A DNA stretch of 64,000 nt from Ornithoclostridium sp949298505 (GTDB lineage: Bacteria > Bacillota > Clostridia > Christensenellales > UBA3700). Position 1 is the stretch's first letter. Each line of letters starts with the position of its first letter. A program made the position numbers and the translations under genes. The DNA lies in contig CASFWW010000023.1 of NCBI GenBank assembly GCA_949298505.1, positions 1 to 64,000 on the forward strand. Direction: 5' to 3'. Of the stretch, positions 37,129-45,301 are shown in pieces. The notes below the pieces were generated by a model, which was not told the origin of the DNA, made no database searches, and saw only the letters and a list, made by a program, of their open reading frames with translations.

Positions 37129-37169
37129 TAAACTACCTCCAAAGTGTGTGTTTGTATATTAGACGATTT

Positions 37170-37218
37170 GAGGAAGACAGGTTTTGAAGTGTGACGTGCC
37201 TGTCCAGCCGCTCCCCTC
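37170..37218 (-). promoter_or_regulatory. Structured leader RNA before rpsM
   Basis: In the leader of the internal transcript, GAGG (37215-37218 on minus) and GACAGG pair with CCTGTC and CCTC (37170-37181), forming a nested stem with an unpaired strand between. Together with the internal promoter this is a plausible autoregulatory site for an alpha-operon protein such as S4 (inference; no known consensus was matched). Confidence 0.45.
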
Positions 37219-37246
37219 ACGAATAATCACATAATTTTGCTATGGT

Positions 37247-37276
37247 ATTATAGCATACCAAATATTAAAATAGCAA
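37247..37276 (-). promoter_or_regulatory. Internal promoter for rpsM-rpsK-rpsD-rpoA-rplQ
   Basis: On minus, TTGCTA (37271-37276) and TATAAT (37247-37252) are spaced by 18 bp in the 237-base gap between rpmJ and rpsM. Upstream, 37309-37335 forms a ~12-bp stem with G-U pairs followed by a weak U-rich stretch, possibly a partial terminator that separates the two transcripts. Confidence 0.72.
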
Positions 37277-37365
37277 ACAAAATTTACTACTTTTTAAGAC
37301 AAAGACGCGCGCAGAAAGAAATTTCCTTCCTACGCAGCTTCTTTTCCTCATTTTATTAAGGGTGA

Positions 37366-37482
37366 TTAGCCCTGTCTCTGCTTGTGCTTCTTGTATTTGG
37401 AGCAGATGATCATGACTTTTCCGTCTCTCTTGATTACTCTGCATTTGTCGCACATGGGCTTTACAGAAGGTCTGACTTTCAT
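37366..37482 (-). CDS. rpmJ: 50S ribosomal protein L36
   Basis: A 38-aa protein, MKVRPSVKPMCDKCRVIKRD onwards, with the zinc site C11, C14, C27 and H33. This is the zinc-containing (C+) form. It lies 19 bases after infA. It was translated directly from the minus strand between infA and the alpha leader. Confidence 0.95.
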   Translation of the reverse strand: MKVRPSVKPMCDKCRVIKRDGKVMIICSKYKKHKQRQG

Positions 37483-37501
37483 TTTTTTATCCTCCGATCT
37501 C

Positions 37502-37723
37502 TTAGTTCTTATTGCGCCAGACGATGCGACCCTTGGTCAGATCGTACGGGCTTAGTTCGACTTTCACGGTATCTCCTTCAAGAATCTTGATGTAATTCTT
37601 TCTGAGCTTGCCTGACAGGTATGCGACGATTTCGTGATTGTTCGTCAACCTGACTCTGAAATTCGTGTTGGGCAGTACTTCTATTACTACGCCTTCGGCT
37701 TCGATGCAATCTTCTTTCGACAT
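37502..37723 (-). CDS. infA: Translation initiation factor IF-1
   Basis: A 73-aa OB-fold protein that binds the A site of the 30S subunit during initiation. EAEGVVIEVLPNTNFRVRLTN, GKLRKNYIKILEGDTVKVEL and GRIVWR are family signatures. It sits between the KOW protein gene and rpmJ, the order usual in Firmicutes. Confidence 0.96.
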   Translation of the reverse strand: MSKEDCIEAEGVVIEVLPNTNFRVRLTNNHEIVAYLSGKLRKNYIKILEGDTVKVELSPYDLTKGRIVWRNKN

Positions 37724-37725
37724 TT

Positions 37726-38001
37726 TTACCTCCCCGGTTGTTGATATTTTTTCAGCTCTGCGGAAACCGCTTTGTCTGTAATTTTGCCTTCTTCGAGCGA
37801 CTTTTTCAGGTCTTCGCGCTCATCCGTCCTGACGAGATGCTTGAATCTCTTCATCTTGGGATTGTCCAGTTTTCTCAGCCTGCCGTCGGTTACCAGACAA
37901 AAGTCTTCGCCGACGATCTTGACCACGAGATAAACTCTGCCCGCGTCGTGACCCGCTCTCGATATTGCGACGTCGCCCGTCTTCAAGTTGTAATCTTTCA
38001 T
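37726..38001 (-). CDS. KOW-domain RNA-binding protein (L14e/L27e-like)
   Basis: A 91-aa protein with an N-terminal KOW motif (TGDVAISRAGHDAGRVYLVV) resembling eukaryotic/archaeal L14e; the C-terminal half is basic and helical. Clostridia and some Bacilli carry such a gene between map and infA. It is expected to bind rRNA or translation components, but its role is not established. It starts one base after map ends and ends two bases before infA begins. Confidence 0.8.
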   Translation of the reverse strand: MKDYNLKTGDVAISRAGHDAGRVYLVVKIVGEDFCLVTDGRLRKLDNPKMKRFKHLVRTDEREDLKKSLEEGKITDKAVSAELKKYQQPGR

Positions 38002-38002
38002 A

Positions 38003-38749
38003 TCACAGCGACAGGATCTCCACTCCGTCTTCGGTTATCGCCAGGGTGTTTTCGTAGTGCGCCGACGGTTTCCCGTCCGCAGTCACCACCGTCCAGCCGT
38101 CGTCCAGCATACGGACGTCGTACGTCCCCGCGTTGACCATAGGCTCGACGGCGATCGTCATATTCTTTCTGAGCCTGAGGCCGTGTCCCGCCTTCCCGTA
38201 ATTGGGAACTTCGGGGTCTTCGTGCATATCGGTGCCGATGCCGTGTCCGACGAGCGCTCTTACGACCGAAAAGCCGTTTGCTTCTACGTAAGACTGGATC
38301 GCGTGTCCCAGGTCTCCGAGCCTCACTCCGTCTTTCAGGATCTTCACTCCTTCAAAGAAGCTTCTTTCCGTGACGTCGATCAGCTTCTGCTTTTCTTCAG
38401 ACACCTTGCCGACCGCGAACGTTCTCGCCGCGTCGCCGTTGTATCCTTTATAGACAGACCCGATGTCCACGCTGACGATCTGCCCTTCTTCTATATATCT
38501 CTTTTCGGACGGGATGCCGTGAACGACTTCCTCGTCAATGGATATACATGCCGAAGCGGGATATCCGTCGTACCCTAAAAACGAGGGCACCGCGTTGCAT
38601 GAGACGATGTAATCGTGCGCGATCTTGTCGAGCTGCTTGGTCGTCATACCCGGTCTGATCTTGTCTCTGAGCAGATCCAGGGTATCTCTGACGATCTGAT
38701 TTGCTTTGCGCATCAGCTCTATCTCATGCGCGCTCTTAACAGTTACCAT
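38003..38749 (-). CDS. map: Methionine aminopeptidase type I
   Basis: Removes the initiator methionine from nascent proteins; 248 aa. The metal ligands lie in SVDIGSVYKGYNGDAAR (two Asp), GHGIGTDMHEDPEVPNYG (His), and the Glu residues of IAVEPM and TLAITEDG. It overlaps adk by 14 bases. Its action is required, for instance, to expose Cys2 of AsnB. Confidence 0.96.
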   Translation of the reverse strand: MVTVKSAHEIELMRKANQIVRDTLDLLRDKIRPGMTTKQLDKIAHDYIVSCNAVPSFLGYDGYPASACISIDEEVVHGIPSEKRYIEEGQIVSVDIGSVYKGYNGDAARTFAVGKVSEEKQKLIDVTERSFFEGVKILKDGVRLGDLGHAIQSYVEANGFSVVRALVGHGIGTDMHEDPEVPNYGKAGHGLRLRKNMTIAVEPMVNAGTYDVRMLDDGWTVVTADGKPSAHYENTLAITEDGVEILSL

Positions 38750-39362
38750 CTATTACCTTTATGATCCCGGAGGTCACTTCCGCAACGTCCTTCATGCCGT
38801 CAACGTCTCTGAGCACTCCCTTTGCGGAATAGTACTCGATGAGCGGCGCGGTCTGTCTTTCGTAAACTTCAAGTCTGGATTTGACGGTCTCTTCCTTGTC
38901 GTCGTCTCTCTGGTACAGCCTGGCGCCGCACTTGTCGCAGACGTCCGAAGGATGAGTGGATACGTGATAGCTCTCACCGCAAACGCACATGCGTCTGCCG
39001 GCGATACGGGCGACGACCGCCTCGTTGTCCACCACGATGTTGACCGCAAGCGTGACTTCCGTGATCTTGTCAAGCGCTTTGGCTTGTTCGATGGTCCTGG
39101 GAAAACCGTCGAGGAGATAGCCATTTTTGCAATCCGCCTCCGCGAGTCTCGCCTGCATGACCTTTATGATCACCTCGTCGGGAACGAGGGCGCCTTTGTC
39201 GATATAACTCTTCGCCAGCTTGCCCAGCTCCGTTCCCTCTTTGATGTTGGCTCTGAGTATGTCTCCCGTAGAGATGTGCGGGATGCCGTACTTTTCGCTT
39301 ATTCTCTTTGCCTGCGTGCCCTTGCCTGCGCCGGGCGCGCCCAGAAATACGAGGTTTTTCAT
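38736..39362 (-). CDS. adk: Adenylate kinase (zinc LID type)
   Basis: Interconverts ATP+AMP and 2 ADP; 208 aa. The P-loop is GAPGAGKGT; DGFPRTIEQA and the LID domain with a four-cysteine zinc knuckle (CVCGESYH and CDKCGARL) follow, as in Gram-positive enzymes. It lies one base after secY and overlaps map by 14 bases. Confidence 0.96.
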   Translation of the reverse strand: MKNLVFLGAPGAGKGTQAKRISEKYGIPHISTGDILRANIKEGTELGKLAKSYIDKGALVPDEVIIKVMQARLAEADCKNGYLLDGFPRTIEQAKALDKITEVTLAVNIVVDNEAVVARIAGRRMCVCGESYHVSTHPSDVCDKCGARLYQRDDDKEETVKSRLEVYERQTAPLIEYYSAKGVLRDVDGMKDVAEVTSGIIKVIDGNC

Positions 39363-39363
39363 A

Positions 39364-40656
39364 TTACTTCAAAAATCCTTTGTAGTGTTTCATCATGATC
39401 TGCGATTCGAGCTGCTTGTCGAGTTCGAGCGCCACGCTTACGATAATCAGCATACCTGTCGCGCTGAATGCGTTGGTCATACCGATCGTCTGTCCGAGCG
39501 CGTTGAAACCGAAAGTCGGAACTATCGCTATGAACGCGAGGAACAATGCTCCGAACAGGGTTATACGGCTGTTTATCTTCGCAAGATATTCGCTGGTCGG
39601 CTTGCCGGGTCTTACGCCCTGGATCGTGCCGCCGTACTGCTGAAGGTTTCTCGCAACGTCTATCGGGTTGAACTGTATCTGCGCGTAGAAGTATGCGAAG
39701 AATATGATGAAGATAAACGTGAAGATGTAGTAGACAGCAGTTCCTGCGCCGAGGTACCTCGCGTAGAACACCACTACCGCGTTGTCCTGCGGGAAGAACG
39801 AAAGGATCATCTGCGGGAACATCAGGAACGCCGAAGCGAAGATGATGGGCATGACGCCGCTCGCATTGACCTTCATCGGGATGTAGGTGGACTGACCGCC
39901 GTACATCTTGTTGCCTTTTACCTGTTTTGCGTAGTTTACCTTGATTCTGCGTTCGCTGCCGTCGATGAAGACGATGAGCAGGAACATGACGAGTACGAGC
40001 AGCAGATAACCGAGAATGTACCAGATGTTATCGGGCTGATCTCCCAGAGTGCTGAACGCGCTGAACAGCGACGTCGCAAACGAGGAAACGATACCGATGA
40101 AGATGATCATCGAAGAACCGTTGCCGATTCCGTATTCGGTAATTCTCTCGCTCAGCCACATGACGAGCGTGGAACCTGCCGTGAGCAGAATTATGATGAT
40201 GGCTCCGCTGACGGCTTCGCTTTCAAACGTGGGTTCAATCGCGCCCGAGTTGTGGAAGGTGACCACAATGCCTATGCCCTGGACGATCGCAAGCGCTATC
40301 GCTACGTATCTGGTGATCTGAGTCACTTTGGCGCGGCCTTCGTCTCCTTCTTTGCTCATTCTCTCGAGAGGAGGGATAATCAGTGTCAACAGCTGCATGA
40401 TGATGAAACTGTTGATAAACGGCAGAATGCCCAGCGCGAACAACGTGCCTTGGGCAAGCGATCCGCCGGACACGACGTTCATGATCTGAAGCAACGTGTT
40501 GTTATTGCCCGTAACGGCTTCCTGAACTACATTGAAATCAAGTCCCGGGACGGGAATATAACAGCCTATTCTGTACACCAGGAGAAGTCCCAGCGTTATG
40601 AATATCTTGATTCTTAAACTTCTGTCTTTGAAAGCGTTAACCAGCGTCTGCCACAT
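39364..40656 (-). CDS. secY: Preprotein translocase subunit SecY
   Basis: Channel subunit of the Sec translocon, 430 aa with ten membrane segments. Signatures include YIPVPGLDF near the N-terminus, the plug/TM2 region SGGSLAQGTLFALGILPFIN, and KPTSEYLAKINSRIT. The start overlaps the rplO stop by one base (TAATG), giving the usual rplO-secY-adk-map order of the spc operon. Confidence 0.96.
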   Translation of the reverse strand: MWQTLVNAFKDRSLRIKIFITLGLLLVYRIGCYIPVPGLDFNVVQEAVTGNNNTLLQIMNVVSGGSLAQGTLFALGILPFINSFIIMQLLTLIIPPLERMSKEGDEGRAKVTQITRYVAIALAIVQGIGIVVTFHNSGAIEPTFESEAVSGAIIIILLTAGSTLVMWLSERITEYGIGNGSSMIIFIGIVSSFATSLFSAFSTLGDQPDNIWYILGYLLLVLVMFLLIVFIDGSERRIKVNYAKQVKGNKMYGGQSTYIPMKVNASGVMPIIFASAFLMFPQMILSFFPQDNAVVVFYARYLGAGTAVYYIFTFIFIIFFAYFYAQIQFNPIDVARNLQQYGGTIQGVRPGKPTSEYLAKINSRITLFGALFLAFIAIVPTFGFNALGQTIGMTNAFSATGMLIIVSVALELDKQLESQIMMKHYKGFLK

Positions 40657-41099
40657 TATAGTACCTCTACTTTGCCACCTGCTTTTTCAATTGCCTCCGC
40701 AGCCGACTTTGTGAATTTGTTTGCGCGGACGGTGATCTTCTTGGTCAGCTCGCCTTTGCCGAGGACCTTTATGCCGTAAGGCAGGACCTTGCTCAGAACG
40801 CCGCTGGAGAGAAGAACTTCCGCGTCGATAACGTCGCCGTCGTTGAATCTTTCGAGATCGCAGACGTTGACGATCGAGTATTCTTTCTTGAAGTAGTTGT
40901 TGAAGCCTCTTTTGGGGATTCTTCTGATGAGGGGCATCTGACCGCCTTCAAAACCGGGTCTTACGCCGCCGCCGCTTCTCGCCCACTGTCCTTTATGACC
41001 CTTGCCGGAGGTCTTTCCGAGACCGGAACCGATACCTCTGCCGAGTCTTCTGGGCTCTTTCTTTGCTCCCTGTGCGGGCGCCATGTCATGTAATTTCAT
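40656..41099 (-). CDS. rplO: 50S ribosomal protein L15
   Basis: Late-assembly 23S binder, 147 aa. MKLHDMAPAQGAKKEPRRLG and GRGIGSGLGKTSGKGHKGQ form the glycine-rich extended tail, and the globular part includes VLSSGVLSKVLPYGIKVLG. It lies 11 bases after rpmD. Confidence 0.96.
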   Translation of the reverse strand: MKLHDMAPAQGAKKEPRRLGRGIGSGLGKTSGKGHKGQWARSGGGVRPGFEGGQMPLIRRIPKRGFNNYFKKEYSIVNVCDLERFNDGDVIDAEVLLSSGVLSKVLPYGIKVLGKGELTKKITVRANKFTKSAAEAIEKAGGKVEVL

Positions 41100-41110
41100 A
41101 GCCTGTCTCC

Positions 41111-41290
41111 TTATGCCTCTTCGACTTTGACGAGGTGGCTGACCACTTTGATCATGCCCTTCGTGCAGCCGTTGTCAGGAACTACGTTGGAGGAGCCGAC
41201 TTTCTTGAGTCCGAGCGCCTCAACGGTTGCCTTCTGCTTTTCAGTGCAGCTTATTGTGCTCTTTACGAGAGTTACTTTGATATTAGCCAT
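41111..41290 (-). CDS. rpmD: 50S ribosomal protein L30
   Basis: A 59-aa protein read directly from the minus strand between rpsE and rplO: MANIKVTLVKSTISCTEKQK at the start and MIKVVSHLVKVEE at the end. This matches L30, including the KVTLVKS beta strand and the conserved MIxKVxHLV tail. GGAGGG precedes the ATG. The position between S5 and L15 is diagnostic. Confidence 0.93.
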   Translation of the reverse strand: MANIKVTLVKSTISCTEKQKATVEALGLKKVGSSNVVPDNGCTKGMIKVVSHLVKVEEA

Positions 41291-41303
41291 CCTTTTACCC
41301 TCC

Positions 41304-41819
41304 TCAGCCCATTATTTCTTCAACGGTCTTGCCGCGGAGCGCCGCGACCTGTTCAACCGTCTTGAGTTTCTTCAGAGCGTCCATCGTAGCTTTTACGCAG
41401 TTGATGGGGTTGTTGCTTCCGAGAGACTTGGTGCGGATATCCTTGATGCCGGATACCTCGAGGATCGCACGAACGGGACCGCCCGCGATAACTCCGGTAC
41501 CTTCGCTTGCCGGCATTATGATGACCTTTGAGCTGCCGAACTCACCGATCGCTTCGTGAGGAATAGTCGTTCCCACAAGCGATACCTGGACCATATTGCG
41601 CTTCGCGTCAGCGGTAGCCTTGCGGATAGCTTCGGGAATTTCAGCCGCCTTACCGGTGCCGATACCCAGCATACCCTTGCCGTCGCCAACTACCATAAGC
41701 GCCGCAAGCCTCATCGTTCTGCCGCCTTTGACGACCTTGGTAACGCGTCTGACAGCGATCAGCTTGTTGAGCATCTCGTCTCTTTCGCTGTTCTGGAATT
41801 TATTCTCTTTCTTAGCCAT
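41304..41819 (-). CDS. rpsE: 30S ribosomal protein S5
   Basis: Proofreading and helicase-site protein of the 30S subunit, 171 aa. VRRVTKVVKGGRTMRLAALM, VVGDGKGMLGIGTGKAAEIP and IAGGPVRAILEVSGI are conserved. It lies 14 bases after rplR. Confidence 0.96.
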   Translation of the reverse strand: MAKKENKFQNSERDEMLNKLIAVRRVTKVVKGGRTMRLAALMVVGDGKGMLGIGTGKAAEIPEAIRKATADAKRNMVQVSLVGTTIPHEAIGEFGSSKVIIMPASEGTGVIAGGPVRAILEVSGIKDIRTKSLGSNNPINCVKATMDALKKLKTVEQVAALRGKTVEEIMG

Positions 41820-41833
41820 TTTCGTTCCTCCGA

Positions 41834-42202
41834 TTAGAATTTGAGACCGGCTTCTCTTGCGCCGTCCGCGACCATCTTCACGCGTCCCGTGTAGAGGTAA
41901 CCGCCTCTGTCGAATACGACCTCGGTGATGCCCGCAGCAAGCGCCTTTTCAGCGACCTTACCGCCGACGTACTTTGCCGCTTCGCACTTTGTCATCTCGG
42001 CAACTTCTTTGACTACGTCCTTATCCAGAGTGGAGCAGGAAACGAGGGTGTTGCCCTTAACGTCGTCAATGATCTGTACGGTGATATTGTTCGTGCTTCT
42101 GTACACGTTGAAACGCGGTCTTTCCGCTGTGCCGCTTATCTTGGCGCGGATTCTCATGTGTCTTTTCTGTCTGATAGCGTTTTTATCAATATTCTTTATC
42201 AT
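41834..42202 (-). CDS. rplR: 50S ribosomal protein L18
   Basis: 5S rRNA-binding protein, 122 aa. RIRAKISGTAERPRFNVYRS and the C-terminal FDRGGYLYTGRVKMVADGAR are typical. It lies between rplF and rpsE. Confidence 0.96.
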   Translation of the reverse strand: MIKNIDKNAIRQKRHMRIRAKISGTAERPRFNVYRSTNNITVQIIDDVKGNTLVSCSTLDKDVVKEVAEMTKCEAAKYVGGKVAEKALAAGITEVVFDRGGYLYTGRVKMVADGAREAGLKF

Positions 42203-42215
42203 ATCCTACTCCTTA

Positions 42216-42758
42216 TTACTTCGTACCCTTCTTGCCTTCCTTGCGTGCGATCACTTCGTCGCTGTAACGGATACCGTACGCATGATAGGGATCGGGTTTG
42301 CGAAGCGATCTGATCTCTGCGGCAAACTGACCGACTTTTTCATTGTCGATGCCTTTGACGATAATATCTTTTTCAGACGGAACTTCGAGGGTGATGCCTT
42401 CGATCTCCGCCACTTCGATATTGTGAGAGTAACCGATGCTCAGAACGACTTTGTTGCCCTGTTTCACAACTCTGTAACCGACGCCGTTGACGACGAGACC
42501 TTTCTGGAAGCCCTTCGTTACGCCTTCAACCATGTTGAAGATCAGCTTGCGGTACAGACCGTGCATGGATTTGATTTCTTTTTCTTCGCTGTTTCTTGAG
42601 CAGACGACGTGACCGTTTTCAACCTTTACGGTGATCGCCTTGTTTACCTGCCTTGAAAGCGTTCCCTTGGGTCCTTTGACCGTGACGAGGTTCTCGGGAG
42701 AAACCGTGACCTCTACGCCCTGAGGAATAACAACGGGAAGTCTACCAATTCTCGACAT
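42216..42758 (-). CDS. rplF: 50S ribosomal protein L6
   Basis: Two-domain 23S binder near the sarcin-ricin loop, 180 aa. MSRIGRLPVVIPQGVEVTVS and VTVKGPKGTLSR mark domain 1; the KPDPYHAYGIRYSDEV tail is the C-terminal signature (usually GKGIRY; here AYGIRY). Confidence 0.96.
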   Translation of the reverse strand: MSRIGRLPVVIPQGVEVTVSPENLVTVKGPKGTLSRQVNKAITVKVENGHVVCSRNSEEKEIKSMHGLYRKLIFNMVEGVTKGFQKGLVVNGVGYRVVKQGNKVVLSIGYSHNIEVAEIEGITLEVPSEKDIIVKGIDNEKVGQFAAEIRSLRKPDPYHAYGIRYSDEVIARKEGKKGTK

Positions 42759-42771
42759 ATCTTATTCCTCC

Positions 42772-43170
42772 TTACCAGACGTACGCCAGCACTTCGCCGC
42801 CGACGTGTTGTGCTCTCGCTTCCTTGTCGGTCATAACGCCCTTGGAAGTGGAAACGATCGCAATGCCCAAGCCGCCCAGAACTTTGGGAAGCTTGTCGGA
42901 AGAAGCGTATACGCGCAAACCGGGCTTGGATATTCTCTTTATACCGGTGATTACGCGCTCCTTCTTCGCGCCGTATTTAAGATTTACTTTCATAACACTT
43001 TGAACACCGCTTTCGACAAGCTCTACGCTCTCGATGTAACCCTCTTTGACCAGAATGTCAGCGATAGACTTCTTGATCTTGGAATAGGGAACCTCGACGC
43101 TTTCGTGTCTCGCAACGAGTCCGTTGCGGATACGGGTGAGCATATCAGCGATAGGATCAGTTATCATCAT
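42772..43170 (-). CDS. rpsH: 30S ribosomal protein S8
   Basis: Central-domain 16S binder, 132 aa. It starts MMITDPIADMLTRIRNG and ends STSKGVMTDKEARAQHVGGE, the usual S8 ends. The ATG at 43170 is chosen because GGAGG lies 10 bases upstream; the longer frame overlapping rpsN is not S8-like. Confidence 0.95.
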   Translation of the reverse strand: MMITDPIADMLTRIRNGLVARHESVEVPYSKIKKSIADILVKEGYIESVELVESGVQSVMKVNLKYGAKKERVITGIKRISKPGLRVYASSDKLPKVLGGLGIAIVSTSKGVMTDKEARAQHVGGEVLAYVW

Positions 43171-43187
43171 AGTCTGTATTCCTCCGA

Positions 43188-43373
43188 TTACCAGCTGGAT
43201 TTCTTGACTCCCGGAATTTCGCCCTTGTAAGCGAGTTCGCGGAAGCAAATTCTGCAAATGCCGTACTTTCTCAACACAGCGTGGGGTCTGCCGCAGATCT
43301 TGCATCTGGTGTAAGCCCTGGTCGAGAACTTGGGAGCCTTCTGCTGTTTGTTTATCATAGCTTTCTTTGCCAT
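43188..43373 (-). CDS. rpsN: 30S ribosomal protein S14, zinc type
   Basis: A 61-aa short S14 (type Z) with a zinc ribbon: CKICGRPHAV and CRICFRELAY. The zinc-independent longer paralogue is not in this window. Located between rplE and rpsH as usual. Confidence 0.96.
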   Translation of the reverse strand: MAKKAMINKQQKAPKFSTRAYTRCKICGRPHAVLRKYGICRICFRELAYKGEIPGVKKSSW

Positions 43374-43386
43374 TATCTTAACCTCC

Positions 43387-43944
43387 TTACTTTACAAAGG
43401 GTACGCCGAGAAGCGTAAGAAGTTCTTTAGCTTCAGCGTCCGTCTTTGCGGTCGTTACGAAACATACGTCGAAGCCCCTGATCTTTTCGATCTTGTCGTA
43501 CTGGATCTCAGGGAAGATAAGCTGTTCCTTAACGCCCATAGCGTAGTTGCCGCGTCCGTCGAACGAATCTGCGGGAACGCCCTTGAAGTCTCTGACTCTG
43601 GGGAGCGCGATGGAGATGAGCTTATCCATAAAGTCATACATCTTCGCGCCTCTCAAAGTAACTTTGGCTCCGATAACCATGCCTTCTCTGACCTTGAAGT
43701 TTGCAACGCTCTTCTTAGCCTTGGTCAGAACGGGTGCCTGACCTGCGATAGCCTTGAGCTCTTCTACAGCCAGCTGGAGGCTCTTGCTGTTGTCCTTTAC
43801 GTCTCCGAGTCCCATGTTGAGGACGATCTTGTCGAGGCGGGGAACTTCGTTGATATTCTTATATGCGAATTTCTTTTCAAGAGCGGGTACTACCTCTTTC
43901 TTGTAAAGCTCCGCAATTCTGTAAACTCTTTTCTCTTCTGCCAC
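43387..43944 (-). CDS. rplE: 50S ribosomal protein L5
   Basis: 5S rRNA and P-site tRNA contact protein, 185 aa. VPRLDKIVLNMGLGD, GQAPVLTKAKKSVANFKVRE and LPRVRDFKGVPADSFDGRGN are conserved. The start codon is GTG at 43944, with GGAGG eight bases upstream. Confidence 0.96.
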   Translation of the reverse strand: MAEEKRVYRIAELYKKEVVPALEKKFAYKNINEVPRLDKIVLNMGLGDVKDNSKSLQLAVEELKAIAGQAPVLTKAKKSVANFKVREGMVIGAKVTLRGAKMYDFMDKLISIALPRVRDFKGVPADSFDGRGNYAMGVKEQLIFPEIQYDKIEKIRGFDVCFVTTAKTDAEAKELLTLLGVPFVK

Positions 43945-43958
43945 AGTGGGATCCTCCG

Positions 43959-44396
43959 TTAGTTGTTCTCGGTTGCGTCAGTCTTTTCAGCCTTCTTGGT
44001 CGCTTTCTTTGCAGTCTTAGCGCCCTTCTTAGCCGTTGACTTAGCCTTAGACTTGCTTACGTTGTCGAGACTTGCGCCGCACTTCTTGCAGATGCGCTCT
44101 TTGACGGTCTTGCCGTTTGCGTCTTTATCAACTTTGTGAGCAACCTTGGTGGTCTTGCCGCACACGGGGCAGATGATCATCACGTTGGATGCGTCGATAG
44201 CTCTTTCTCTCTCGACGATGCCGCCCTTTTCCTGCGCGTTGCGCGGTTTGACGAAATGTTTCTCGGTCTTGAGTCCGTCGCCTTTGACGACTACTCTGCC
44301 GGATTTGGTATCGACGTTGTCGATCTGTCCGGTCTTGCCCTTATCGCAACCCGCGATGATCTTGACCGCGTCGCCTTTCTTTACGTTCATACTCAT
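43959..44396 (-). CDS. rplX: 50S ribosomal protein L24 with zinc knuckle and basic tail
   Basis: Assembly initiator of the 50S subunit, 145 aa. The KOW domain is at the start (VKKGDAVKIIAGCDKGKTG), and a CPVCGK/CKKCGA pair (about residues 76-108) forms a zinc-ribbon-like knuckle found in many Clostridia. The last ~35 residues are a Lys/Ala repeat tail (KKGAKTAKKATKKAEK), making it longer than the usual ~105. The first ATG has the better ribosome-binding-site spacing. Confidence 0.94.
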   Translation of the reverse strand: MSMNVKKGDAVKIIAGCDKGKTGQIDNVDTKSGRVVVKGDGLKTEKHFVKPRNAQEKGGIVERERAIDASNVMIICPVCGKTTKVAHKVDKDANGKTVKERICKKCGASLDNVSKSKAKSTAKKGAKTAKKATKKAEKTDATENN

Positions 44397-44409
44397 TTCG
44401 CTGTCCTCC

Positions 44410-44778
44410 TTAAATAACCTCGGGTGCGAGGGAGATGATCTTCATGTAGTTCTTATCACGCAGTTCTCTCGCGATTGGTCCGAAGATACGGGTACCTCTG
44501 GGTTGCTTCTGATTGTCTATGATTACCGCCGCGTTGTCGTCGAATCTGATATAAGAACCGTCCTTTCTTCTGACGCCCTTGCTCGTTCTGACGATAACCG
44601 CCTTTACCACTTCACCCTTCTTAACGGCGCCTCCGGGAATAGCGCTCTGTATTGCCGCGACGATGACGTCGCCGATGTTTCCGCTTCTGCGGAAAGAACC
44701 GCCCAGTACTCTGATGCACTTGATTTCCTTAGCTCCGGAGTTGTCCGCTACGTTTAATCTGCTTTCCGGTTGTATCAT
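44410..44778 (-). CDS. rplN: 50S ribosomal protein L14
   Basis: 23S binder at the inter-subunit face, 122 aa. It starts MIQPESRLNVADNSGAKE and contains CIRVLGGSFRRSGNIGDVIV and ARELRDKNYMKIISLAPEV. The ATG at 44778 is set by GGAGG and the invariant N-terminus. Confidence 0.96.
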   Translation of the reverse strand: MIQPESRLNVADNSGAKEIKCIRVLGGSFRRSGNIGDVIVAAIQSAIPGGAVKKGEVVKAVIVRTSKGVRRKDGSYIRFDDNAAVIIDNQKQPRGTRIFGPIARELRDKNYMKIISLAPEVI

Positions 44779-44792
44779 TGTGGTGCCTCCTA

Positions 44793-45047
44793 TTACTTCG
44801 CCTTTTCGATGATTTCGACGACTCTCCAGCACTTATCCTTGCTGATCGGTCTGGTCTCCGCTACGAGAACGGTATCGCCGATGCCGCAGGAGTTGCTTTC
44901 GTCGTGAGCCTTCAGCTTCTTCGTCCTGTTGACGATTTTGCCGTAAAGAGGATGCTTAACACGCTCTTTTATAGCTACGACGACCGTCTTGTCCATCTTG
45001 TCGCTTACTACTATGCCGACTCTGCTTTTTCTCAAATTTCTTTCCAT
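44793..45047 (-). CDS. rpsQ: 30S ribosomal protein S17
   Basis: OB-fold 16S binder, 84 aa. MERNLRKSRVGIVVSDKMDK and the tail GDTVLVAETRPISKDKCWRV are typical. The ATG at 45047 has AGGAGG nine bases upstream; an in-frame GTG six codons earlier sits within that site and is rejected. Confidence 0.95.
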   Translation of the reverse strand: MERNLRKSRVGIVVSDKMDKTVVVAIKERVKHPLYGKIVNRTKKLKAHDESNSCGIGDTVLVAETRPISKDKCWRVVEIIEKAK

Positions 45048-45061
45048 GTCGTTTGTCCTCC

Positions 45062-45301
45062 TCACTTAGCCGCCTTCTTGGACTTACCGGTCTTGGTCGG
45101 CTCTGCGGATATGCCCAGTTCTCTCTGACGAATGATCGTCATGCACTTAGCGATGTCCTTTCTGCAGGTCCTGATCTGGCTGTTGTTTTCAAGGTTACCG
45201 CTCTTGTGCTTGAAACGAAGGTTGAGCAGATCCTGTTTGAGGCTGACGAGCTTAACCTGAAGCTCTTCGTTGGTCATTTCCATAAAATTAGTTGCTTTCA
45301 T
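45062..45301 (-). CDS. rpmC: 50S ribosomal protein L29
   Basis: Exit-tunnel protein that helps recruit SRP and trigger factor, 79 aa. MTNEELQVKLVSLKQDLLNL and CRKDIAKCMTIIRQRE are typical; a short Lys-rich tail follows. Its start overlaps the rplP end by 14 bases. Confidence 0.94.
   Translation of the reverse strand: MKATNFMEMTNEELQVKLVSLKQDLLNLRFKHKSGNLENNSQIRTCRKDIAKCMTIIRQRELGISAEPTKTGKSKKAAK

Noticed and set aside
39220..40617. 465-codon open frame on plus opposite secY
   Set aside because: Antisense of a ten-segment membrane protein; the translation is an artefact of codon usage.
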